A stretch of 6,178 nt of DNA from Bryobacterales bacterium. Its GTDB lineage: Bacteria > Acidobacteriota > Terriglobia > Bryobacterales > Bryobacteraceae. This document shows, one piece after another, positions 1-5,978 of the stretch. Location: contig PKZC01000198.1 in the NCBI GenBank assembly GCA_003132905.1, positions 28,929-35,106 on the forward strand. Reading direction: 5' to 3'. The notes beneath the pieces were generated by a model. The model was given only the letters and a program-made list of their open reading frames with translations, was not told where the DNA came from and did no database searches. The translations under genes were made by a program, and so were the position numbers. Within the stretch, counting starts at the first letter, position 1; every line of letters begins with the position of its first letter.

Positions 1-2
1 GC

Positions 3-491
3 GTGGCGGCGATCGCGGGGCGCCTCCCCATACCGCGGCAATGCGCTGCTGCAACGTCGGTGACCGCCTTGCTTCACGACGTTGGCAAACTCGTCCTCGC
101 TGCCCGGCTACCCGAACAGTTTCAAAGCGCGCTGCATACGTCGCGCCAAGAGAGCCGTCCCTTGCACATTCTGGAAGAAGAGATCACGGGCGCAAGCCAC
201 GAAGTAATCGGTGCGTACTTGCTAGGCCTGTGGGGACTTCCCGCAGCGGTGGTCGCAGCCGTGTCCCAGCACCACCAGCCTGTTCGCGCCACAGCTGACA
301 CGACCATGGATACGAATTTGGCGGTGCATATTGCGGACCTGCTGGAGCACGAGGCGTCGGGTGGGCCGGGAAGCGGCGCGACCGCTGCTCTGGACGATCT
401 TTGCCACGACTCGCCCGAACTGGTTGAATCGCTGCCGGCGTGGCGCGCAGCCGCGCTAGAAATCGTTCAAAGGGAGGCCCAACGCAAGTGA
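3..491 (+). CDS. HDOD domain signalling protein, C-terminal part (5' end outside window)
   Basis: The visible 162 residues are the second half of an HDOD (HD-related output) domain. An LLHDVGK motif gives the His-Asp pair at about residues 25-26 of the visible part. A conserved SHEVIGAYLLGLWGLP block follows near residue 66, and then an HHQP motif near residue 90. A complete HDOD domain is close to 200 residues and needs helices that would lie upstream, so the GTG at position 3 is probably an internal Val codon and the gene starts outside the window. HDOD proteins are signal-output proteins often attached to receiver domains. They resemble HD phosphohydrolases, but catalysis is generally not shown for them, so no enzymatic role is claimed. 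The gene ends 37 bp before the next response regulator on the same strand, which suggests co-transcription and a shared pathway. Family call is firm; full architecture is unknown. Confidence 0.85.
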   Translation: MAAIAGRLPIPRQCAAATSVTALLHDVGKLVLAARLPEQFQSALHTSRQESRPLHILEEEITGASHEVIGAYLLGLWGLPAAVVAAVSQHHQPVRATADTTMDTNLAVHIADLLEHEASGGPGSGATAALDDLCHDSPELVESLPAWRAAALEIVQREAQRK

Positions 492-515
492 CTTTATTTC
501 TCCAGTCCGCGAGCG

Positions 516-520
516 GGAGG
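516..520 (+). promoter_or_regulatory. Ribosome binding site for the response regulator
   Basis: GGAGG lies 8 nt before the GTG at 529. It decides the choice of this non-ATG start, which leaves a 32-residue N-terminal leader before the receiver domain. Confidence 0.7.
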
Positions 521-528
521 CAAGAGAA

Positions 529-1761
529 GTGACACCCATTGAGGCCGTCTCCGAACTGCCAAACCCAAGCGAGAAGCTTCAGTTGGCGGACGAAAGCTGG
601 GTTTTGGCAGGCCAGGCATCGGAGTCCATCCTGTGTGTCGACGACGACCCCAATATTCTGGCGGCGTTCCAGCGGCAGTTCCACAAGACGTTCGCTATTG
701 AAATGGCCATCGGTCCGGAGGAGGGCCTGGCAGCCATCGCCAGCAAAGGTCCGTTTGCGGTAGTCATATCGGATCTGCGGATGCCGGGGATGAGCGGAAT
801 CCAGTTTCTCACGGCGGTTCGAGCGCGCGCTCCGGAAACCGTTCGCGTCATGCTCACCGGGCAGGCGGACCTGACCGATGCGATAGCAGCCGTCAATCAA
901 GGCGCCATTTTCCGGTTTCTGCTGAAGCCGAGTAGCGCCACTATTCTGAGCAAGGTGATCGAGTCGGCCCTGGAGCAGCATCGCTTGATCGTGGCCGAGC
1001 GGCAGTTGACGCAACAAACGCTGGTCGGCTGCGTCGAGGTTCTGTCTGAGGTCTTGAGCATTGTCGAGCCGGTGGCGTTCAGCCGTACCGCTCGGGTGCT
1101 GCGTTACGTCCGCCAACTGACCCGCATTCTCAACCTGACGTCTTCCTGGGAGCTCGAGGCGGCGGCGATGCTTTCGCAAATCGGCTGGATTACCATTCCC
1201 CCGGACATAGCGACCAAGTTCTTGGCCAACCAGCCCTTGACCGCCGAAGAATCGCTCCGTTTTCACCAACACGCCGGCGCAGCGGCCCGAATTATTGAGC
1301 GGATTCCTCGGCTCCAAACCGTCGCAAAGATCGTGGAAGCCCAGTTTACTCCATACCAAAACGCTGAGCCGATCGCAGAGACCCATGCGCCCCAGGATCC
1401 GGTTCTTTTCGGCGCGGCGATCCTGCAAGCTGCGATCGATTTTGACGACCGTCGCCGCCGGGGACTGTCGCACGCTGATGCATTAGCTCACATGCGATTG
1501 CGAGTGGATCACTATCCTCCGGAAATCCTGGCCGCTATCGACCACATCGAAGCGGTGGAACTCGCTGAACGGACCAGAATGGTTCCCGTGAGCGGCCTGG
1601 TGCCTGGCATGATCCTGGAACAGGACATCTGCGTCAGGAGCGGCATGTGTCTGATCGGAAGCGGCCAACAGATAACGCCCACCTCGCTGCAGCGGCTAGA
1701 GGGCTTCTCGAAAGCCATGGACACCGGCCTTATGGTCTCCGTCCGCATCCCGGAGGCCTAG
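529..1761 (+). CDS. Response regulator with degenerate HD-GYP-like output domain
   Basis: This is a 410-residue soluble protein starting at GTG with a good ribosome binding site. Residues 33-150 form a complete CheY-like receiver: acidic pocket D38-D40, phosphoacceptor D82 in SDLRMPGM, T110 in MLTG and K133 in LLKP, so it should be phosphorylatable. Residues about 165-345 follow the helical pattern of RpfG-type HD-GYP phosphodiesterases, but the metal ligands are mostly gone. F184 stands where the first His is expected, S216-Q217 replace the HD pair in AAMLSQIGWITIP, H248 is kept, and AQ (271-272) replaces the HH pair before the GYP region, which is unrecognisable. Cyclic-di-GMP hydrolysis is therefore unlikely; binding or protein interaction is more probable (inference). 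Residues about 350-405 form a small domain with GMILEQDI and a later G-x-x-I-T motif, like segments found beside HD-GYP domains. It probably shares an operon with the upstream HDOD gene. It ends 18 bp from the convergent TPR gene. Confidence 0.88.
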   Translation: MTPIEAVSELPNPSEKLQLADESWVLAGQASESILCVDDDPNILAAFQRQFHKTFAIEMAIGPEEGLAAIASKGPFAVVISDLRMPGMSGIQFLTAVRARAPETVRVMLTGQADLTDAIAAVNQGAIFRFLLKPSSATILSKVIESALEQHRLIVAERQLTQQTLVGCVEVLSEVLSIVEPVAFSRTARVLRYVRQLTRILNLTSSWELEAAAMLSQIGWITIPPDIATKFLANQPLTAEESLRFHQHAGAAARIIERIPRLQTVAKIVEAQFTPYQNAEPIAETHAPQDPVLFGAAILQAAIDFDDRRRRGLSHADALAHMRLRVDHYPPEILAAIDHIEAVELAERTRMVPVSGLVPGMILEQDICVRSGMCLIGSGQQITPTSLQRLEGFSKAMDTGLMVSVRIPEA

Positions 1762-1779
1762 CGGCGCAAACATCCGAAC

Positions 1780-2895
1780 CTATCTTTCAGCGCGCAGGTC
1801 ACTGAGGGAAACGGTGAGTTGCTCAGTGGATTGGCTATTGAGGCGTGCAATCAGTTCCATAGCGCGTTTATGCAGTTTCCGGGCCAAGGGCTTGTTACCG
1901 GCTTGCAGGCTGACGCGGGAATAGTCGAGAAGCAACTCGGCGGTGGCCGGATGATCGGAACGGAGGATTTTCTCTTGAAGCCCGAGCGACTGTTGGAAGT
2001 ACGACAACGAATCGGCGGCATTGCCGGCGTCCGCGACAAGGTTGCCAATATTCCGTAGGATTTCGGAACGTAAGAGGGCATCGCCTGCAGGAGGCAGCAA
2101 CTGCAACGCCCGCTGTTCGGCCTGGCGGCTTTCATCGATACGGTGCAGCCGCTGATACAAGGTGCCCGTGTTGGCGAGCGTGGCGGCTAAGTCGGTTGTA
2201 GCCGAAGGACCCAGGCGCTCGAAGATGCCGATGGCGCGCTCGTACCAAGGAACGGCAGCTTCAAGGTCCTTCTTCAATTCCAGCACTTGGCCCAAGTTGC
2301 TTAGGGTGATGGCGTACTCCCGGGTGCCGGCGTCGCGCTGCGCGTAGAAAACCAATGCTTCGCGCAGCAGCGCTTCGGACTTGTCGAACTCCGAGAAACG
2401 GCACAGCACTATGGCGAGATTACCGAGTATGAGTGGGAGGCCGAAAGCGTCCGGATGGTATTGCTGGAGGCTGCGCAGCGCTGATTCCATTAGATTACGC
2501 GCCTCCCAAGCCCGGCCTTCGATGCGATAGATCTCGGCCAGGTTGTTGAGCGAATAAGCAACCTGGATGCTGTCGGGCGAAAGGTTCTTTTGCCGCCATT
2601 GGAGCACGCACCGAAACATACGCTCGGCGTCGTCATAACGGTCCTCCCGCTGATAGAGCGCCGCGAGATTGTTGCCGATCTTGGCACGAGCGATGTCATC
2701 GTCGTAGCGGGCGTCTAGCGCCGCCAGGTATAAACGCTCGGCGTCCGAATAGCGGCCTTGACTGGCTAGTTCGACGGCTTCGTTATTCTGGTCGGAAGCA
2801 ATGGAGAATTGATTTTGCGGGGCCGGCTGCGCCGCCACGGTTCCGGCGAGAAGCGTCGCCAGAAGGAGCAATCGGCGGCTCGTTTTAGCTCTCAT
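1780..2895 (-). CDS. Secreted tetratricopeptide-repeat protein
   Basis: The chosen ATG at 2895 gives a 371-residue protein opening with a typical Sec signal peptide: basic MRAKTSRR, a Leu/Ala core, and a likely cut after VAA at about residue 22. An upstream in-frame start at 2991 would add 32 residues before the signal sequence and is less likely. A weak purine-rich AAGAAG lies 4 nt before the chosen ATG. The rest, from about residue 37 to 350, is eight TPR-like helical pairs, several at the roughly 42-residue spacing of kinesin-light-chain-type repeats, with recurring NNLA.Y, GNLA and SNLGQVL first helices and EA...YERA second helices. No catalytic domain is visible. TPR proteins are interaction scaffolds, so this is probably a periplasmic or exported scaffold (inference); partner unknown. 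It is divergent from the cupin and convergent with the response regulator, so it appears to be a single-gene unit. Confidence 0.85.
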   Translation of the reverse strand: MRAKTSRRLLLLATLLAGTVAAQPAPQNQFSIASDQNNEAVELASQGRYSDAERLYLAALDARYDDDIARAKIGNNLAALYQREDRYDDAERMFRCVLQWRQKNLSPDSIQVAYSLNNLAEIYRIEGRAWEARNLMESALRSLQQYHPDAFGLPLILGNLAIVLCRFSEFDKSEALLREALVFYAQRDAGTREYAITLSNLGQVLELKKDLEAAVPWYERAIGIFERLGPSATTDLAATLANTGTLYQRLHRIDESRQAEQRALQLLPPAGDALLRSEILRNIGNLVADAGNAADSLSYFQQSLGLQEKILRSDHPATAELLLDYSRVSLQAGNKPLARKLHKRAMELIARLNSQSTEQLTVSLSDLRAER

Positions 2896-2935
2896 GGCGC
2901 TTCTTATCGGCACGTAATCGCAACCTGAGAGGTCG

Positions 2936-2964
2936 TTGACTTTCTCACCGATCTCGAATAATCT
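2936..2964 (+). promoter_or_regulatory. Candidate sigma-70-type promoter for the cupin gene
   Basis: TTGACT at 2936-2941 matches five of six -35 consensus bases. A -10 candidate follows as either AATAAT (2957-2962, five of six matches, 15-nt spacer) or TAATCT (2959-2964, weaker, 17-nt spacer). A transcript starting near 2970 would have a leader of about 55 nt before the cupin ATG. The site lies in the only intergenic space between the divergent TPR and cupin genes. Pattern match only. Confidence 0.4.
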
Positions 2965-3015
2965 CAGGCGCATGCCCAACCGGGCACTCAAGTTCGTGAA
3001 GTCAAGATTTATTTC

Positions 3016-3021
3016 AGGAGA
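3016..3021 (+). promoter_or_regulatory. Ribosome binding site for the cupin gene
   Basis: AGGAGA sits 5 nt before the ATG at 3027 and supports that start, which also places a signal peptide exactly at the N-terminus. Another frame is open here, but it lacks family similarity and this context. Confidence 0.75.
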
Positions 3022-3026
3022 AGAGC

Positions 3027-3482
3027 ATGAAAAACAAACTGATAGGCCTACTGCTGGTGTTGCCGCTGGTGGGCGCCGAGCCGGCTGGATACAAATATTG
3101 GAGCGCGGCCGAATTGAAGGCTATGTCCAAGCCGCTTTCGAACAAGGCGGATGCCAAGACGTCGTCCGAGAACTTAGGCAACTTCGGCGCCGATCACGTG
3201 CTGATGGTGCATCGGGAAGGCTCGGGCCTGGCCGAATTGCACGATACAGAGGCGGACGTCATCGTCGTAACGTCGGGAACCGGGACGCTGATTGTGGGCG
3301 GAACCATGCCAGGCTCGAAGAACACCGCTCCCGGTGAAGAGCGCGCCCCGGCGGTCGAGGGCGGAGCACGGCAGAAGATTGGCCCGGGCGATATTATCCA
3401 CATTCCTGCGAACACGCCGCATCAGGTGATGCTGGAACCGGGAAAGCAGATCACGTACTTCACGCTCAAAGTGAAAGAGTAA
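3027..3482 (+). CDS. Secreted single-domain cupin protein
   Basis: This is a 151-residue protein with a short Sec-type signal peptide (MKNK, then a Leu-rich core, likely cut after VGA at about residue 17), so it is probably periplasmic or exported. The mature part is one cupin barrel. Cupin motif 1 is a variant: E70-x-H72-x4-D77-x6-G84, where the usual pattern is H-x-H-x3/4-E-x6-G. Motif 2 is near-canonical: G121-x5-P127-A-N-x2-H132. An approximately 36-residue insertion containing TMPGSKNTAPGE separates the motifs. A metal site with ligands E70, H72, D77 and H132 is possible (inference). The substrate cannot be read from sequence; small cupins include dioxygenases, isomerases and binding proteins. 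The gene is divergent from the TPR gene with its own candidate promoter, and it ends 14 bp from the convergent cytochrome b/c gene. There is no evidence that it functions with the bc complex. Confidence 0.88.
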   Translation: MKNKLIGLLLVLPLVGAEPAGYKYWSAAELKAMSKPLSNKADAKTSSENLGNFGADHVLMVHREGSGLAELHDTEADVIVVTSGTGTLIVGGTMPGSKNTAPGEERAPAVEGGARQKIGPGDIIHIPANTPHQVMLEPGKQITYFTLKVKE

Positions 3483-3496
3483 CTCGCGCTGAAGCG

Positions 3497-5248
3497 TTAT
3501 ACGCGCTTGGGCAACTGGAGCAGGTATTTGCAGATGGCGTCCAGATCCATCGGCATAAACTTGTACGGCGGCATGATGCTATCTTTCGACACGCCGGCGG
3601 GATCGGCAAAATGCTTTTCCAGCCAGGCACGATCGTGACGCAGGCCGACGCCATCCAGCGCGGGGCCAAGCGTAGCGCCGACGCCGTCGATCTGATGGCA
3701 AGCATCGCAATGGTTCATTTGATAGATCCTGGCGCCTTGGGTGGCGAAAGCGGGCGCGGCTAGCAGCGCCGCTTCGTTCCGCGGAGTCAGCGTAAGAACG
3801 AAGAGCGTGAGCGCATTGAGATCCGCAGCCGGCAAGTCGATGGGCGGCATAGCGCTACCCGGTACCACTTGCGATGGATTCTTGAAGTGCGGAACCATCC
3901 ATGCGGCGTTGCGATGATCCTTGGGCATCTTTGTCAGATCGGGGCCGATTCCTTTTTGGCCGGCGCCCGGATGGCAGCCCGTGCAACCTTCCGACTTGAA
4001 CAACGCCAGGCCGGACAATTCCTGAGGAGTTAAGCGCTGCCAAGCGGCGAGAGCAGGTGCGGCAGGTGCGGCAGGTGCGGCGGGTGCAGCCCCGGGAGCT
4101 GGGGATTCTGGACTAACTGCAGGCGTCGAAGCAATCGCAGTTGCGGGCGTGGCTTCAGGCGTTTCCGTGGCTGGGGTTTCCGTGTAGTCGGCCGACTCCT
4201 GATTCTTGGGCGTGGTCATGACCGCGGCGGTGGTCAGGCCCGTCCAGGCGATGGCCGCAAGAAGCGCAAAAGTGATGGCGAACGTTCTTTTGCCCAGCCG
4301 GATCATGGGCCCGCGGTCGATGAATGGAACCAGCAACAGCGTGAGGACGGCCACTCCGGGCAGCACCATGCTTCCGACGATTTCCATCGGACCTTTGAAA
4401 AACTTGAGCATCTGAAACAGGAATAGGAAATACCATTCCGGACGCGGAATGTAGGCTGTATCGGTGGGGTCGGCCAGACGCTCCAGAGGCACCTTGGCAA
4501 CGATGGCCATGATGAACAGAATGATGAATGCGACGGCGACTCCGACGGTATCTTTGAAAACCTGTTCCGGAAAGAACTTGCGTTTGGGAGCGGTATCGCC
4601 CACCGCGGCCGCGACGCCATGCTTGCGGACCAGATAAAGGTGAACGCCGATGAGGATGATGGTCAGAGGCGGCAACAGCACGGTATGGAGCGAATAGAAC
4701 CGCGAGAAAGTGACGTTGCCCACGCTATCGCCCTGAGCGCCGAGTAATCGCAGAATATAGGGGCCAAGCAGAGGCGCTTGCGAGGCAATGTGGGTGGTGA
4801 CCACGGTGCCAAAGTATGCGCGGTTGTCCCACGGCAGCAGGTAGCCGGTGAGCCCGAAGGCCAGCGTGATGAGCAATAATGTGACGCCCACCATCCAGGT
4901 AGCCTCGCGCGGTTTCTTATAGGCGCCATAGATGAAGACCTGGATCATGTGCAGCACGACGATAATGAGCATCATGCTGGCGCCCCAGTGATGCAGGCCG
5001 CGGATGAGCGGGCCGGCGGTCAGCTCCGTCATGATGTACTTCACGCTGTTGTACGCTTCGCCGGGCGTGGGTGCATAATTGAACGCCAGCAGCGCGCCGG
5101 TGAAGACCTGGATCACGAAGAAAAAGACGGCCATGCTGCCGATGATCTGGTGCCAGCCGGCGGATGCCGGAATGTCTTCGTACAGAAAGTTCTTGACCGC
5201 GGTTTCAATGCCGGTACGATGCTCAAGCCAGTCGATAACAGTGCGCAT
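3497..5248 (-). CDS. Quinol:cytochrome c reductase, cytochrome b fused to diheme cytochrome c
   Basis: This 583-residue membrane subunit belongs to a bc-type complex that oxidises quinol and passes electrons to c-type hemes. Residues 1-210 match b6, with four TM helices and heme b ligands H86, H100, H188 and H203. The 14 residues between H188 and H203 are the b6 spacing, and LPWD (138-141) is also b6-like. Residues 225-345 match subunit IV: three TM helices and the Qo-site PEWY at 270-273. The N-terminal cysteine that binds heme c(i) in b6 is absent (I35 at the aligned place). A Thr/Pro/Ala-rich linker (about 346-405) leads to two cytochrome c domains. Domain 1 has CTGCH (422-426) with possible axial M467. 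Domain 2 has CDACH (514-518) with possible axial M559 or M565. The start lies 3 nt after the Rieske stop with no strong ribosome binding site, so translation is probably coupled. Bacillus QcrC fuses only subunit IV to a monoheme c, so this is a more complete fusion. Confidence 0.93.
   Translation of the reverse strand: MRTVIDWLEHRTGIETAVKNFLYEDIPASAGWHQIIGSMAVFFFVIQVFTGALLAFNYAPTPGEAYNSVKYIMTELTAGPLIRGLHHWGASMMLIIVVLHMIQVFIYGAYKKPREATWMVGVTLLLITLAFGLTGYLLPWDNRAYFGTVVTTHIASQAPLLGPYILRLLGAQGDSVGNVTFSRFYSLHTVLLPPLTIILIGVHLYLVRKHGVAAAVGDTAPKRKFFPEQVFKDTVGVAVAFIILFIMAIVAKVPLERLADPTDTAYIPRPEWYFLFLFQMLKFFKGPMEIVGSMVLPGVAVLTLLLVPFIDRGPMIRLGKRTFAITFALLAAIAWTGLTTAAVMTTPKNQESADYTETPATETPEATPATAIASTPAVSPESPAPGAAPAAPAAPAAPALAAWQRLTPQELSGLALFKSEGCTGCHPGAGQKGIGPDLTKMPKDHRNAAWMVPHFKNPSQVVPGSAMPPIDLPAADLNALTLFVLTLTPRNEAALLAAPAFATQGARIYQMNHCDACHQIDGVGATLGPALDGVGLRHDRAWLEKHFADPAGVSKDSIMPPYKFMPMDLDAICKYLLQLPKRV
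4053..4088. repeat. 9-bp tandem repeat in the Ala/Pro linker
   Basis: Three perfect copies of GCAGGTGCG (4053-4061, 4062-4070, 4071-4079) and one imperfect copy (4080-4088) are read on the + strand. On the coding (minus) strand they encode the repeated Ala-Ala-Pro of the linker between the last TM helix of cytochrome b and the first cytochrome c domain. Copy-number change would alter linker length in three-residue steps without a frameshift. Confidence 0.85.
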
Positions 5249-5251
5249 GGC

Positions 5252-5767
5252 TTAGGCTTGCGGCTCCACCGGGCCAATATCCAGCTTGCCGCTCTCGATC
5301 TTCGTCATGTAACGATCCAGCGGACGCGGCGCCGGGCCGCCCAGTACCTGTCCATCTATGGAAAAGACCGAGGTGTGACAAGGACACACGAAGGTGTGGC
5401 TGGGATCGTCCCAATGGTAGGCGCAGCCAAGGTGCGTGCAAATGGGCGAGAAAGCGACCACATCGTTATTGGGCTTCTTTACCACCCAAGCGGTGGCTTT
5501 CTCGATGGTGACCTTCCAGCCATCCACACGCTTGCGGTTGAAAGAGATCTCGGTTGGAGTTCCCGGGGGGATATTAGAAATGTCGGCGGTCTCCACCCAT
5601 TCGGCTTCCTTGCGGATTTTAGGAGGAAACAAGAGGTAGACGGCCGCCGGCGCGGCCAGGGCAAGTCCGATTAATCCCATCACGCCGTTGATAAAGCCGG
5701 TATAGAAAGCGCGCCGGGTGGGGGAAACGTCGACGGCCGCATTTTGTGATTCGTTTGGCTGGTCCAT
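5252..5767 (-). CDS. Rieske iron-sulfur subunit of the bc complex
   Basis: This 171-residue protein carries the [2Fe-2S] cluster that takes the first electron from quinol at the Qo site. The ligand motifs are CTHLGC (residues 110-115) and CPCH (128-131), followed by the conserved GGPAPRPL near 144-151. The N-terminus has a twin-arginine motif (PTRRAFYTG, R18-R19) ahead of one hydrophobic helix at about 24-46. This is the usual Tat-exported, membrane-anchored Rieske layout. After the second ligand box, F135 occupies the place where high-potential homologues have a Tyr that hydrogen-bonds the cluster; the conserved Ser (S133) is present. The ATG at 5767 is preferred. An in-frame TTG at 5809 would add 14 residues and has no ribosome binding site; the ATG has only a weak GGA close by. 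The gene is first in a two-gene unit with the cytochrome b/c fusion 3 nt downstream. Regulation may involve the repeat array just upstream. Confidence 0.93.
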   Translation of the reverse strand: MDQPNESQNAAVDVSPTRRAFYTGFINGVMGLIGLALAAPAAVYLLFPPKIRKEAEWVETADISNIPPGTPTEISFNRKRVDGWKVTIEKATAWVVKKPNNDVVAFSPICTHLGCAYHWDDPSHTFVCPCHTSVFSIDGQVLGGPAPRPLDRYMTKIESGKLDIGPVEPQA

Positions 5768-5857
5768 TATTCCGTCTTCACTGTACGCTGGTGCATCCCG
5801 AGCGATCAAGAGTAAGTAGAAAGGGTAGCAAACATTTTACAGACCCCGGGAATTTTA

Positions 5858-5875
5858 CAAGACCCCGGGTCCTTG
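5858..5875. repeat. GC-rich imperfect palindrome inside the repeat array
   Basis: CAAGACCCCGGGTCCTTG is an inverted repeat with one unpaired base. Its core GACCC-C-GGGTC (5861-5871) is a perfect 5+1+5 dyad. It joins the tail of repeat copy 2 to the head of copy 3. It is nearly loopless, so a protein-binding dyad is more likely than an RNA terminator hairpin. Confidence 0.5.
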
Positions 5876-5885
5876 ATTTTACAAG

Positions 5886-5903
5886 GCCATAGGTCGTCAT
5901 GGC
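5886..5903. repeat. Inverted repeat between repeat copies 3 and 4
   Basis: GCCAT (5886-5890) and ATGGC (5899-5903) form a 5-bp inverted repeat with an 8-nt spacer. It fills the gap between two direct-repeat copies. A short chance dyad is possible. It is notable mainly because the spacer between copies 2 and 3 is also dyad-symmetric. Confidence 0.35.
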
Positions 5904-5978
5904 ATTTTACAAGACGTGAGTAGAGTTACAGATGTTACGGGAGGGGAACGCTAGCGCCGCCTTGCCGGCACGCGCGGT

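Larger units (their letters stand above)
5834..5915. repeat. Array of four ATTTTACA(A)GAC direct repeats upstream of the Rieske gene
   Basis: Read on the + strand, copies begin at 5834 (ATTTTACAGACCCCGGG, one A short), 5852 (ATTTTACAAGACCCCGGG), 5876 (ATTTTACAAGGCC) and 5904 (ATTTTACAAGAC). Start-to-start distances are 18, 24 and 28 bp. A weaker half-copy, GTTACAGA, follows at 5925. All copies face the same way; on the minus strand, which is the Rieske direction, each reads TTGTAAAAT or CTGTAAAAT. The array lies 67-148 bp before the Rieske ATG and occupies most of the space between it and the PII gene. It could be a set of operators or promoter elements for the bc operon. Alternatively it could be a relic of a transposon end: IS21-family ends carry several same-direction repeats and terminate in TG/CA. 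No transposase fragment is present. Confidence 0.75.
5768..5978. other. Intergenic region between the PII and Rieske genes
   Basis: No open frame with family similarity is present. The central part (5834-5915) is the direct-repeat array. The part next to the PII stop (about 5950-5978) is GC-rich with short dyads but no T-tract, so no convincing intrinsic terminator is seen. The Rieske promoter must lie here or further upstream. On the minus strand each repeat offers a TAAAAT that could serve as a -10, but none has a good -35 at the right distance. Confidence 0.6.

Noticed and set aside
3..5. GTG at position 3 as the true start of the HDOD gene
   Set aside because: It would begin in the middle of the HDOD domain, and no upstream sequence is available to judge a ribosome binding site.
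184..1473. A 429-codon open frame on the minus strand opposite the HDOD and response regulator genes
   Set aside because: It is antisense to two genes with clear domain motifs, shows no recognisable domain, and is the kind of long shadow frame common in GC-rich DNA.
1762..1779. Bidirectional terminator between the convergent response regulator and TPR genes
   Set aside because: The 18-bp gap has no clear inverted repeat or T-tract.
2896..2991. N-terminal extension of the TPR protein to the start at 2991
   Set aside because: It would bury a typical signal peptide 32 residues inside the protein, and it covers the candidate promoter region.
4949..5674. A 241-codon open frame on the + strand opposite cytochrome b and Rieske
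   Set aside because: It overlaps both genes, whose heme and cluster ligands are unambiguous. Its own sequence has no family features.
5834..5915. CRISPR array
   Set aside because: The repeat cores are only about 9-18 bp, the spacing is irregular and short (18-28 bp start to start), and no cas gene is present.
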